64,000 nucleotides of DNA from CAIWTU01 sp035686205 (GCA_035686205.1 DASRZQ010000161.1:1-64000), one strand, 5' to 3'; positions 17,658-26,142 are shown, numbered from the stretch's first letter. The notes: generated by a model from the letters alone, not told the origin. A program made the numbers and translations.

Positions 17658-17668
17658 CGGGGACTGAA

Positions 17669-18448
17669 GTGTCATCGGAAAACGCGATCAGAATGGAAAA
17701 TCTCTTCTACGCCGTGGACGGACGCAAAATCCTCGAAAACGTAAGTTTTGTCCTGGAGCGGGGTGTGAACAGGACTATTCTTGGAGCCAGCGGCTGCGGC
17801 AAAACGACGATTCTCAAACTTCTCCTGGGCCTCCTGAAGCCCGACTCAGGCAACATAACAATAAATGGCCGATCCGTTCTGGGTCTGCCGGAAAACGAGC
17901 TTATCGGCGTTCGCAAGCAGATTGCGATCGTCTTCCAGGGCGGCGCGCTGTTCGATTCCATGACCGTGGGTGAAAACGTCGGATACCGGCTGTTCCAGGA
18001 GGGGGAGCTTTCGGAGAAAGAGATCGAAAGGATCGTGCTGGAAAAGCTCGGTTTCGTCGGTCTTGAAAATACCATCGACCTTTATCCGCCCCAGCTCTCG
18101 GGAGGAATGAAAAAACGCGTGGCGATCTCACGCGCGCTCGCATCCAACGCGGATTATATATTCTTCGACGAACCGACCACCGGCCTTGATCCGGTTGGCG
18201 TTTACAATATCTGCAACCTGATGCGGCGGCTGCAGGCGGAGGGAAAGACGACCCTGATGGTGACGCACGACCTGGAAACCGCTTTCGCGGTATCCATGAA
18301 GTTCTCGTTCATTCACAAGGCGCATCTCATTTTCGACGGCGACAAGGAGGAATTGCTCAAGTCCACGCTGCCCGAGATAAGAGAGTTTCTGTCTCCAACG
18401 GATGAATCGCTCTTTACCCGCTACAGGAAGCAGATGCATACTTCATGA
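17669..18448 (+). CDS. mlaF: MlaF-family ABC transporter ATP-binding protein
   Basis: A 259-residue ATPase with Walker A GASGCGKTT, Q-loop QGGALFDSMTVGENV, signature LSGGMKKR, Walker B IFFDEPTTGLDP and the switch histidine in VTHD. The GTG at 17669 after GGGGA is taken as start; ATG 17693 is the next candidate. It is the only MlaF-type ATPase in the window, which matters because the second MCE operon (54.4-57.8 kb) encodes no ATPase. Confidence 0.93.
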   Translation: MSSENAIRMENLFYAVDGRKILENVSFVLERGVNRTILGASGCGKTTILKLLLGLLKPDSGNITINGRSVLGLPENELIGVRKQIAIVFQGGALFDSMTVGENVGYRLFQEGELSEKEIERIVLEKLGFVGLENTIDLYPPQLSGGMKKRVAISRALASNADYIFFDEPTTGLDPVGVYNICNLMRRLQAEGKTTLMVTHDLETAFAVSMKFSFIHKAHLIFDGDKEELLKSTLPEIREFLSPTDESLFTRYRKQMHTS

Positions 18449-18460
18449 AACGGCGTTTAA

Positions 18461-18593
18461 GCCACAAAGGTCACAGAGAACACAGAGATAAAAAGCGGAT
18501 AAATAGCAGATTACCCGTTGAGTTGATTGGGCTCAAGTTATTGACAAGCTGAAAATGCAAAATTTACTCTGTGCCCTCTGTGTTCTCTGTGGC
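18461..18593. repeat. dispersed long inverted repeat (CACAGAGAACACAGAG family) inside the mla operon
   Basis: Left arm 18461-18487 reads GCCACAAAGGTCACAGAGAA then CACAGAG; right arm 18567-18593 is its imperfect reverse complement ending CTCTGTGGC. About 80 bases separate the arms. It sits between mlaF and mlaD, in the 180-base gap, and could fold in the operon mRNA. Sequences of this composition recur as intergenic repeats in many bacterial genomes (recollection, not checked). Confidence 0.75.
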
Positions 18594-18628
18594 AACGGCA
18601 TTTTGGACAATTTTGAAAAGGATACCGT

Positions 18629-19711
18629 ATGAAGCGTAGCGACAACATATCATGGTCCCAGGTCAAGGTGGGTATTTTCATTATCTGCGCCCTTATTTTC
18701 CTGGCAGTCGGCATTATTTTGATGGGAAAGCAGGTAAACCTGTTCACTCCCAAAAGCAAGCTTTCGGTAATCATGAAAGACGTGCAGGGGTTGAAAGTCG
18801 GGGCTCCGGTATGGCTTGCCGGCATAGACGTAGGGATGGTCTCCGCCATCCATTTCGAGAACCCCAAATTCTCCAACAATGTCGAGATCATTCTTGAGGT
18901 GGACAATGATTCCATGAAGAAAATCGGCGTCGATTCGATCATCCGGGTCAAGACCCGCGGTCTCATGGGTGAGAAATACGTAGACATTACGCCGAGTCAG
19001 ACATACTCGGAATATCCCGTGAAGCGCCTTTACGGCAGTCCGACCATAGGGCTGGACGAAGTAATGCAGAAGGCCGGCGCATCCTTCGATATGGTCCAGG
19101 ATTACGCTAAGAAAATAAGCAAGGGCGAAGGGACCATCAGCCGTCTCATCCAGGACCCGAAACTGTACGACAATCTCGTATCGGTGACAAAGGAACTCTC
19201 CGAGTTCACCCTGAAAATCAACCACGGCCAGGGGACCCTCGGCAAATTGTACCGGAGCGAGGAGCCGTACGACAGGATGACAAGCATACTCACGAGGGCC
19301 GACAACACTCTCAAGGACTTGCAGAATTCCAACGGGACCATGAACAGGCTGATCTATGACAGGGAACTCTACGACAAGCTGGTTTCCCTGGCCGACAAGA
19401 GCGTCAGGGCGGCGGATGACGTCCATCAGCTGAACGAGAAGCTGACTTCGCCAAACTCAAGTATCGGCAAGTTCATTACCGACCGGGAGTTCTACGACAA
19501 GGGCATCGCCCTGATGAACAGGGCGGACAATTCCATAAAGGCTCTGGAAGAAATCACCGCGAAAGTGAACCGGGGTGAAGGCACGGCGGGAAGGCTAATA
19601 AGCGACAAGGAGCTGTACGACCGCATGGAACGCGTGATTACGGACCTGGACGCGCTGGTAAAGGATGTAAAGGAAAACCCGAAGAGATATGTGAAGTTCT
19701 CGTTGTTCTGA
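18629..19711 (+). CDS. mlaD: MCE-domain lipid-transport protein (MlaD family) with repeat-rich tail
   Basis: A 360-residue protein with one N-terminal transmembrane helix (about 13-32), an MCE/MlaD domain (about 40-125; VQGLKVGAPVWLAGIDVG, RVKTRGLMGEKYVDITPS) and a long C-terminal part with repeated units of the form G(Q/E)GT(L/I/A)G(K/R)L-x-x-(D/E)-x-x-(L/P)YD. E. coli MlaD is about half this length. The tail likely forms a helical extension of the periplasmic ring. Start ATG follows the inverted-repeat spacer by 35 bases. Confidence 0.9.
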   Translation: MKRSDNISWSQVKVGIFIICALIFLAVGIILMGKQVNLFTPKSKLSVIMKDVQGLKVGAPVWLAGIDVGMVSAIHFENPKFSNNVEIILEVDNDSMKKIGVDSIIRVKTRGLMGEKYVDITPSQTYSEYPVKRLYGSPTIGLDEVMQKAGASFDMVQDYAKKISKGEGTISRLIQDPKLYDNLVSVTKELSEFTLKINHGQGTLGKLYRSEEPYDRMTSILTRADNTLKDLQNSNGTMNRLIYDRELYDKLVSLADKSVRAADDVHQLNEKLTSPNSSIGKFITDREFYDKGIALMNRADNSIKALEEITAKVNRGEGTAGRLISDKELYDRMERVITDLDALVKDVKENPKRYVKFSLF

Positions 19712-19726
19712 CGAAAGGCGAATAAC

Positions 19727-21220
19727 ATGAAATTATTCAAGACAATTACCCTTTTCACACTTTTCTCCCTTTTTCTCTCTTCCATCGCCTTCGGCGCGGG
19801 ACTTGAGGACAAAGTCATCGAACGCACCCTGAAAAACGGCATGAAGATCCTAATTGTCGAAAGGCATACTTCCCCGACCGTTGCCCTGTGGATCCGCTAC
19901 AAGGTCGGCAGCGTCAACGAGCTCAGCAGCGAGCGGGGCGTCGCCCACATGCTGGAACACATGCTGTTCAAGGGCTCCAAAACGGTCGGGACCAGAAACT
20001 ATGCCGCGGAGAAGCCCGTCCTGGCCGAAATCGAGAAAACGGCGCAGGCCCTCATGGCCGAAAAGCTGAAACGCGACAAGGCCGATAAGACATTGATTTC
20101 GTCGCTTTCGGCGAAACTGGCTTCCCTTGAGGCGAAAGAAAACACTTATGTCATTCCCAACGAGTTCTCGCAAATCTATGAAAGAAACGGCGGTCTGACC
20201 CTCAACGCATTCACCGCCAAGGACACGACCGCCTACATGGTAAACCTTCCCTCCAATAAGCTCGAACTCTGGGCGGTCATGGAATCGGACCGGATGCGCA
20301 ACGCAGTGCTGAGGCAGTTTTATACCGAACGCAACGTGGTAATGGAGGAAAGACGGCGCTCCTATGACTCCGAACCTTCCGGCAAACTGTGGGAAGACTT
20401 TCTCGCCGCCGCCTTTGTCGCCCATCCTTACGGACAGCCCACTATCGGCTGGGCCTCGGACATTGAAAACCTTTCACGGACAAAGGCGGAATCCTTCCTG
20501 CACCGGTTCTATGCTCCCAATAACGCCGTGGTGGCCGTAATCGGCGACATCAACCCGGAAAAGACCATGAAACTGATGGAAAAATATTTCGCTTCGATCC
20601 CCCCCGGCAACGACGTCAAGCCTGTAGCCACGGTAGAGCCGCGGCAACCGGGAGAAAAGCGCGTGGAGGTGATCGGCGACGCCGAACCTGAGTTCCTGGT
20701 CGGTTTTCACAAGCCGGCCATCGCAACTCCCGACGACTATGTATTTGACGTGATCGATATGATCCTGGCCGACGGCAGAACTTCCCGGCTGTACAAGAAG
20801 CTCGTGGTGGAACAGCAGCTGGCCGCGGAAGTCTCCACATTCACGGCGCCCGGAAACATATACCCCGGCCTGTTCATCATCTCGGCGACACCAAGAAATC
20901 CCCATACGGTCGGGGAGACCGAAGCGGCCATATACGAAGAAATAGAACGCCTGAAAAAGGAACCCGTCAGCCGCAAAGAGCTGGACAAGGTGCTGAACAA
21001 CCTGGAAGCGGATGAGATACGCTCCATGGGCTCCAACGGAGGCCTCGCCTACCGGCTGACGGAATACGAAGCAACGGCGGGCACCTGGCGCTACCTGGTC
21101 GACCACCGGAAGAAGGTGGCAAAGGTCACTCCGGAAGACGTCATGCGAGTGGCCCGCAAATATCTCACGGAAGAAAACCGCACCGTCGGATTCATAACAA
21201 AGCGGGAGGCTTCAAGATGA
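19727..21220 (+). CDS. M16-family zinc metallopeptidase, catalytic partner
   Basis: A 497-residue exported protease. A signal peptide (MKLFKTITLF... to AFGAG) precedes the inverted zinc motif HMLEH at residues 74-78 (HxxEH), with NVVMEERRRSYDSEP downstream as the typical third-ligand region. An insertion rich in K and E (about 100-140) follows the motif. Both M16 halves are present. It overlaps the next gene by ATGA, and that gene encodes the inactive partner. Known bacterial pairs process periplasmic peptides or proteins; the substrate here is unknown. It follows mlaD by 15 bases and is probably co-transcribed. Confidence 0.92.
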   Translation: MKLFKTITLFTLFSLFLSSIAFGAGLEDKVIERTLKNGMKILIVERHTSPTVALWIRYKVGSVNELSSERGVAHMLEHMLFKGSKTVGTRNYAAEKPVLAEIEKTAQALMAEKLKRDKADKTLISSLSAKLASLEAKENTYVIPNEFSQIYERNGGLTLNAFTAKDTTAYMVNLPSNKLELWAVMESDRMRNAVLRQFYTERNVVMEERRRSYDSEPSGKLWEDFLAAAFVAHPYGQPTIGWASDIENLSRTKAESFLHRFYAPNNAVVAVIGDINPEKTMKLMEKYFASIPPGNDVKPVATVEPRQPGEKRVEVIGDAEPEFLVGFHKPAIATPDDYVFDVIDMILADGRTSRLYKKLVVEQQLAAEVSTFTAPGNIYPGLFIISATPRNPHTVGETEAAIYEEIERLKKEPVSRKELDKVLNNLEADEIRSMGSNGGLAYRLTEYEATAGTWRYLVDHRKKVAKVTPEDVMRVARKYLTEENRTVGFITKREASR

Positions 21221-22656
21221 AAAAATTTTTCTTCGTTATCTTAGTCATGTCACTGGTGGCGCCGGTTAACGCCGCCCTCCCCGCTTCCGTTAATCCACGA
21301 AACATAACTTTCCCTCCCCTGCACTTCCAGGTTCCCAAAACCGAGCGCATCGTCCTGGCGAACGGCATGATCGTGCATCTCCTCGAGGACCACGAACTCC
21401 CTGTCGTGTCCATAACAGCCTACATCGGGACGGGCACCGTATACGAACCCGACGGCAAAGCCGGTCTGGCCGGGCTTACGGGAACCGTCATGCGCAGCGG
21501 CGGGACCGCGGGCCTCTCCCCCGAACAGATCGACGATGAACTGGAATTCATGGCTTCCACGGTGGAATCAAGCATCGGCGGTGACGCGGGAAACGCTTCC
21601 ATGAGCTGCCTCAGGAAAAACCTGGACAGCTCCCTGCGTATATTCTCGCAGGTCCTCATGTCCCCCGCATTCCGCCCCGACCGCGTGGACCTCGCCAGGA
21701 AACAGGCCATCGAGGTGCTGCGCAGGGAAAACGACAATCCGAAGGAGGTTGCCGACAGGGAACTGAACAAGGCAATCTACCGCGGCAGCCCGCTGGGCCG
21801 ATATCCGACTAAAGAAAGCATATCGGCAATTACACGTGAGGACCTGGTGGAGTTTCACAATAAATACTATCACCCCAACAACATCATCCTGAGCGTTTCC
21901 GGGGATATCGGCAGAAGTGAAATAATTGAAAAGCTGAATAGGGCATTCGCAGGATGGCAAAAGGAAGCGGTTGCCTTTCCGCCGGTTGCGGTTCCGGACG
22001 GCAATATCAAGCCGGCCGTGTTCCTGGTCAAGAAGGACGTCAACCAGTCGGTCATCAGGATGGGCCATCTGGGCGTCGACAAAAACAACCCCGATATCTA
22101 CGCCCTCAAGGTCATGAACTTCATCCTGGGCGGCGGCGGATTCGAATCGAAACTCATGTCCGAAGTCCGCACCAGGCAAGGCCTGGCCTACAACGTGGAA
22201 AGCGATTTCGCCATTGGCCGCCGCTTCCCCGGGGATTTTATCGCGGAAACCGAAACGAAGGCGGAAAGCACCGCGAAAACCATAAGCCTGATGGAGCGGA
22301 TAATTGCCGGGATGACGAAAAACCCCGTGACTGACAAGGAAATAAGGCAGGCAAAAGATTCGATCATCAACTCATTCATTTTCGGCTTCGCCAGCAGCGC
22401 TTCCGTAGCGAACCAGAGGGCGATGCTGGAATACTACGGTTACCGGGAAGGATACCTGGAAAATTACAGGGAAAATATCTCCAGGGTGACGAGGGAAGAC
22501 GTTTTGCGGGTCGCAAGGAAGTACCTGCGTCCGGAGGCCATGATACTGGTTGTCGTCGGGGATGATGCCAAATTCGACAGGCCGCTTTCCGTATTCGGGA
22601 AGGTCGATGAGATCAAGCTGAATGGCAGCGGGCAACCCGCCGAGCAGGGACATTGA
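21217..22656 (+). CDS. M16-family peptidase-like protein, non-catalytic partner
   Basis: A 479-residue exported protein with signal peptide (MKKFFFVILVMSLVAPVNA). It aligns along the M16 fold (LANGMIVHLLEDHELPVVSITAYIGTG, YHPNNIILSVSGDI, GGGGFESKLMSEVRTRQGLAYNVES), but the zinc site is lost: at the position of HxxEH it reads GLTGTVMRSGG. This fits the regulatory subunit of heterodimeric M16 enzymes, which contributes the R/Y substrate-binding residues (RTRQGLAY). ATGA overlap with the catalytic gene supports a 1:1 complex. Confidence 0.9.
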   Translation: MKKFFFVILVMSLVAPVNAALPASVNPRNITFPPLHFQVPKTERIVLANGMIVHLLEDHELPVVSITAYIGTGTVYEPDGKAGLAGLTGTVMRSGGTAGLSPEQIDDELEFMASTVESSIGGDAGNASMSCLRKNLDSSLRIFSQVLMSPAFRPDRVDLARKQAIEVLRRENDNPKEVADRELNKAIYRGSPLGRYPTKESISAITREDLVEFHNKYYHPNNIILSVSGDIGRSEIIEKLNRAFAGWQKEAVAFPPVAVPDGNIKPAVFLVKKDVNQSVIRMGHLGVDKNNPDIYALKVMNFILGGGGFESKLMSEVRTRQGLAYNVESDFAIGRRFPGDFIAETETKAESTAKTISLMERIIAGMTKNPVTDKEIRQAKDSIINSFIFGFASSASVANQRAMLEYYGYREGYLENYRENISRVTREDVLRVARKYLRPEAMILVVVGDDAKFDRPLSVFGKVDEIKLNGSGQPAEQGH

Positions 22657-22689
22657 TTCTCGAGAAAAAATCTTTTGTGTAAAAGCTGA

Positions 22690-22871
22690 GAGATTGTTCG
22701 TAAAATGACGTTCCGAAGGATCGCGCCCTGTTTTATGTCGAATTTGGTCTGGACGATTGAGTAAAACCGCAGGTGTAGCAGGGCTACATCGAGGATTTTA
22801 CGATTGAGAACAGGTGAAATACTGCCTGAAGACGGGATACGAGACCGGAAAGCTTATTTACGAACAGGCTC
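22690..22871. mobile_element. MITE-like element with terminal inverted repeats
   Basis: A 182-base non-coding element. The left end GAGATTGTTCGTAAA (22690-22704) and right end TTTACGAACAGGCTC (22857-22871) are reverse complements with two mismatches. Inside is a second palindrome around GTAAAACCGC... TGTAGC-AGGG-CTACAT ...TTTTAC, and CCTGTTTT pairs with GAACAGG. No coding capacity. It resembles intergenic elements that recur in related genomes (recollection, unchecked), and it lies just downstream of the M16 pair. Confidence 0.65.
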
Positions 22872-22970
22872 TAAGGGAACAGAAAGGGACAGTTCCACAT
22901 TTTTCAAGTCTGGAACTCAGTAAAGTGTTCCTGTTTCTTTTTCCAAACGGACACAAAGATTACAGCGCGC

Positions 22971-23801
22971 TTAGCGCGTGACGTTGAAGCCGCTCCATTC
23001 ACTGCTCTCCCGCGTATTCGGAGCACTCGCCGCAGTTTGGGCAAGTCCGTTGCAGTTTGCAACACCCGGGACAGTTAGAATACTTATGAATTTTGTGTCA
23101 GTCGGTCCTCCATCATAAAGGCCGCCAACATGCCCGCCATTCGCACCGGCGCCACCGTCGGGCGTGATAGTCCATTGTGCACCGAGATTTGAAAAATTGG
23201 TGGGTTGGAACTTTACCTGCCAATGCAAGTACCACAGCAAGTGTTTAAGATGGATATATCTACTTGCATTTGGGTTTCTCAGGCTTAAAACCGTGCAGAA
23301 GTGATATTCTAACTGCGCTTTCCAGAGATAGTTGTCTTTGCCTGTTTGCGAGTTGAGGCGTTTAAGGGGATAAGCATCTCCCGGCCCATCTTTAAAACCA
23401 ACAGTCATTTGGACGGGAAATGGCTGACCGGCGGCTGCGACTGTCACGTTGTCGGTGTGAAAATCGTAAAAAATCCCGCCTGGATTCCTGGTGTCACGAC
23501 AACCTTGCACCGGACGAGCCGGGGGTCGTGCACGCTGGAGGAAACAACTGCCGTCGGCGTTGTATTGCCCCCGGTAGATGGCCCAATTTGTCTCGATCCA
23601 CTCAATCTGAATTATTCCGAGAGTCCAACCAGCGGGATTGTCGCCCTTCTTCACGTCGCCATCAATTTGACATTCGCCGGCCAAACGCAAAGGGGAAGAG
23701 CAACGAAAAAACATGTCATCTCCATTCACATAGGGCGTCGATATGTTTGGACGTTGAAGAATATTCATAGATGCTGATTTAGCCAAGACAGAGACGGTCA
23801 T
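22971..23801 (-). CDS. unrecognised protein, member of tandem paralogue pair (copy A)
   Basis: A 276-residue protein of unknown family. It has no signal peptide or membrane helix. The body is mixed polar/aromatic with many W, Y and F, and the best-conserved block, shared almost identically with copy B, runs WAIYRGQ-x-N-x-DGSCFLQRA and on through PVQGCRDTR (about residues 73-104). Other shared blocks are NSQTGK-x-NYLW, HFCTVLSL, HLKHLLW-x-LHW, FxPTNFSNL and YDGGPT. Six cysteines are conserved in both copies. A consensus AGGAGG precedes the ATG by 8 bases, suggesting good expression. Identity to copy B is about 60% by eye. Function is not assignable. Confidence 0.8.
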   Translation of the reverse strand: MTVSVLAKSASMNILQRPNISTPYVNGDDMFFRCSSPLRLAGECQIDGDVKKGDNPAGWTLGIIQIEWIETNWAIYRGQYNADGSCFLQRARPPARPVQGCRDTRNPGGIFYDFHTDNVTVAAAGQPFPVQMTVGFKDGPGDAYPLKRLNSQTGKDNYLWKAQLEYHFCTVLSLRNPNASRYIHLKHLLWYLHWQVKFQPTNFSNLGAQWTITPDGGAGANGGHVGGLYDGGPTDTKFISILTVPGVANCNGLAQTAASAPNTRESSEWSGFNVTR

Positions 23802-23983
23802 ACTTAATACCTCCTGGTTAGATTTACGCAGTCAAAGGAATTTACCCGGTGGCAGAAAAGTCCTCGGATGACACACCGCATTAGAAAATCAGTTAACAGG
23901 ACGGTCACTTCCATATTTTTCAAACCTGGGAACCAGTAAATACCACCGTTTTTCCCCGAGTACGGACGGAAAGAGTGCCACGC

Positions 23984-24811
23984 TCAGTGCCTGACGTCGA
24001 AGTCTTCCCATATTCTACTCTCCCGCGAATTCGGAGCTTTCGCTGCATCTTGAGCAAGTGCGAGGCAATTTTTTATATGTGAGGCGACAAGAATATTTGT
24101 GAATTTTTTTTCAGTCGGTCCTCCATCATAAACGTCACTCACTCTGGCGTCATTTGCGCCGGCGTCACTCGCGGGTTTGATATCCCATTGTGCACGGAGA
24201 TTTGAAAAATTGGTCGGTTTGAACCGGGCTTGCCAATGCAGGGACCAAAGCAGGTGTTTAAGATGTTTATAGCTTTCCACATTAGGAAATTGCAGGCTTA
24301 ATACTGTACAGAAATGAAATTCCAGTTGCACTTCCCACAGGTAGTTTTCCTTGCCTGTTTGCGAGTTGACGCGCATTAGAGGATAATAGCTGGATGGCGA
24401 ATCCTCAAAAACGGCGGTCATCTTGACGGGAAATGGCTGATTGGCCGCGGCGACTGAAGAAGTGCAGTTGGGCCCATTGAAAAATATCTCATCAGCCAGT
24501 CTGGTGTCACGACAGCCTTGCACGGGACGGGCCGGAGGTCGTGCACGCTGAAGGAAACAGCTGCCGTCGGTGTTGTTTTGCCCCCGGTAGATGGCCCAGC
24601 TTGTCTCGACCCACTGAAGCTGAATCATTCCGAGAGTCACACCGTCGGGGTCATCGTCCCGCTCGCCTTTAATTTGACACTCACCGGTCAAACTCAAGGG
24701 CGAGGTGCAACGAAAAGCCATTTGATCTCCAAACACAACGGGTTTTAAAACCTGTGGACGGGGATCTTGAATTTTCATCGATACTGAATCCTTTACGACA
24801 GAGATAGCCAT
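23984..24811 (-). CDS. unrecognised protein, member of tandem paralogue pair (copy B)
   Basis: A 275-residue paralogue of the gene downstream, colinear except for short indels near residues 53 and 105-118. It keeps all six shared cysteines and the long WAIYRGQ...GCRDTR block. Divergence is spread across the protein rather than disruptive (no stops, no frameshifts), so both copies look maintained by selection. AGGAGG is followed by TAATAAAT and then ATG. It is the promoter-proximal copy: an AT-rich region with a good minus-strand promoter lies about 200 bases upstream. Soluble protein of unknown role. Confidence 0.8.
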   Translation of the reverse strand: MAISVVKDSVSMKIQDPRPQVLKPVVFGDQMAFRCTSPLSLTGECQIKGERDDDPDGVTLGMIQLQWVETSWAIYRGQNNTDGSCFLQRARPPARPVQGCRDTRLADEIFFNGPNCTSSVAAANQPFPVKMTAVFEDSPSSYYPLMRVNSQTGKENYLWEVQLEFHFCTVLSLQFPNVESYKHLKHLLWSLHWQARFKPTNFSNLRAQWDIKPASDAGANDARVSDVYDGGPTEKKFTNILVASHIKNCLALAQDAAKAPNSRESRIWEDFDVRH

Positions 24812-25400
24812 ATTTATTACCTCCTTGTAAAATTAGGCAATCAAAGGAACTACGTAGTTGCAGAAACAGTCCTTCATGACACGCCGCATTAAAAATGCAT
24901 GCTAACCTGAAGGTTCAGGGAAACCTTGGAAAAGGTTTATAACCGGATGAATTTCATAGACGGGAGTGATACTTTTCAGTTATAGGGAAAAGGAATTTCT
25001 TTGAGTTTGAGAACATATAAATATTTTTTAATTTTGTCAATTTAATTTTATCATTTCCACTCAAAGAGTGTCCGATAAATGGTAATAAAAACACCGCAGT
25101 AATTCCGGTCAAGCTTGAGGTGAATTTCTTCCTTACCCCACTTGGATTCGTGTTGATAATAAATCATTGCAATGACGCGTTTTGAAAGTACAATTGGACT
25201 TAATTCCTACATGGAAAGACGCTAAATGTATTTTCATATTCCTTTCTCTACGCGGAAAAGACTCTGAATAAACTGTGGATAGTCCATTTCATTCCCGGCA
25301 GGCCGCGGAAAGCAGCTTCCTTCCGGCTGGCGGGCAAATGCGAAGGAGGGAAGTCGGCCAGACATTGATAACGCATTCCATAACAAAGGAGGTTACTGCA
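24812..25400. other. 589-base AT-rich intergenic region between divergent genes
   Basis: No gene supported. Base composition (notably 24960-25080) is much more AT-rich than the neighbours, in keeping with acquired DNA. It contains a minus-strand promoter candidate, and a ribosome-binding site for mscL at its right end. Confidence 0.5.
25012..25040 (-). promoter_or_regulatory. candidate sigma-70 promoter for the tandem unknown genes
   Basis: On the minus strand, TTGACA (25040-25035), a 17-base AT-only spacer, then TATGTT (25017-25012). It lies about 200 bases upstream of the first unknown gene, so a long leader is implied. Confidence 0.45.
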
Positions 25401-25847
25401 ATGCTGAAGGATTTCAAGGAATTCGCGATGAAGGGCAACGTGGTGGACATGGCGGTGGGTATTGTTATCGGAGCGGCGTTCGGAGCAATCGTGAAGTCGC
25501 TGGTCAGCGATCTCCTGATGCCGCCCATCGGCCTGATTCTGGGGAAGACCGATTTCACAAACCTTTTTGCGGTTCTGAAAGAAGGAACTCCAGCCAGTCC
25601 CTACATCGCCCTTTCAGATGCGCAGAAAGCGGGGGCCGTGACCTTAAACTACGGATTATTCATAAATTCGGTCATCAGCTTCCTGATAGTTGCATTCGCG
25701 GTGTTTTTGCTGATTCGCGCCATCAACAGGATGAGGCGCCAGGAGGAAGCGCCTGTTGAGGCGGAGACAAAGGAATGCTCGTACTGTTTATCCACGGTTC
25801 CGATAAAGGCAGTACGTTGCCCGCACTGTACTTCTTCTCTGCAGTAG
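25401..25847 (+). CDS. mscL: large-conductance mechanosensitive channel with C-terminal zinc ribbon
   Basis: A 148-residue MscL. The N-terminal amphipathic helix and TM1 (LKDFKEFAMKGNVVDMAVGIVIGAAFGAIVKSLVSDLLMPPIG) and TM2 (FINSVISFLIVAFAVFLLIRAINRM) are standard. The usual charged cytoplasmic helix is replaced or extended by CSYC...CPHC, a four-cysteine zinc-ribbon-like tail (about residues 127-144). The ATG follows AAAGGAGGT; longer in-frame starts upstream lack support. It opens under membrane tension during hypo-osmotic shock. Confidence 0.94.
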   Translation: MLKDFKEFAMKGNVVDMAVGIVIGAAFGAIVKSLVSDLLMPPIGLILGKTDFTNLFAVLKEGTPASPYIALSDAQKAGAVTLNYGLFINSVISFLIVAFAVFLLIRAINRMRRQEEAPVEAETKECSYCLSTVPIKAVRCPHCTSSLQ

Positions 25848-25878
25848 TTTCGAGAGAGGAAAAAGCGAGGTTCTCCGT

Positions 25879-26142
25879 ATGGCTCAGATTGCGATATTGT
25901 CGATTCTGGTCGTGATTGTGTTGGCAAAATCATTGAAAGTTGTCAGTGAACAGGAGAGGCTCGTACATTACCGGTTGGGCAGACTTTACAGGATCGCGGG
26001 TCCCGGTATCCTTTTCCTGTTGCCGTTTATGGACAAGGGCATAAGGGTGAATCTGACCGAAGCAGTGCCCGGCTGGCAAGGCCTGTCGCAAAGTGAACTC
26101 GAACAGAAGATAAGGGAATACGTGGCATACAGGCCGGTTTGA
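25879..26142 (+). CDS. short SPFH/band-7 (slipin-like) N-terminal protein
   Basis: An 87-residue protein. A hydrophobic segment (about 3-17) is followed by SEQERLVHYRLGRLYRIAGPGILFLLPFMDKGIRVNL, the start of a band-7/stomatin domain, then VPGWQGLSQSELEQKIREYV and a stop. Full slipins exceed 240 residues, so this is either a truncated gene or a stand-alone short form; no continuation is seen in other frames downstream. It lies 31 bases after mscL and may be co-transcribed. Confidence 0.7.
   Translation: MAQIAILSILVVIVLAKSLKVVSEQERLVHYRLGRLYRIAGPGILFLLPFMDKGIRVNLTEAVPGWQGLSQSELEQKIREYVAYRPV

Larger units (their letters stand above)
22877..24905 (-). repeat. tandem duplication of a ~1 kb gene-plus-flanks unit
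   Basis: Unit 1 runs from about 22877 to 23890 and unit 2 from about 23898 to 24905. Similarity is not limited to the coding regions. The 3' flanks share CAGTTCCACATTTTTCAA / CACTTCCATATTTTTCAA and GGAAC(C)AGTAAA. The 5' flanks share the ribosome-binding site, TCAAAGGAA and GACAC(A/G)CCGCATTA. Unit boundaries are estimates by eye. Confidence 0.7.

Noticed and set aside
16958..17668. Upstream extension of the mlaF reading frame
   Set aside because: This part is out of frame with mlaE, rich in H and R, and has no homology. The ATPase domain begins at GTG 17669.
22971..24811. Tandem paralogues as toxin-immunity or injection-system effectors
   Set aside because: No signal, RHS/LXG/PAAR or immunity-like neighbour supports this; left as unknown.
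25879..26142. Frameshifted full-length slipin
   Set aside because: No continuation of band-7 sequence was seen in the other frames after the stop codon at 26140-26142.
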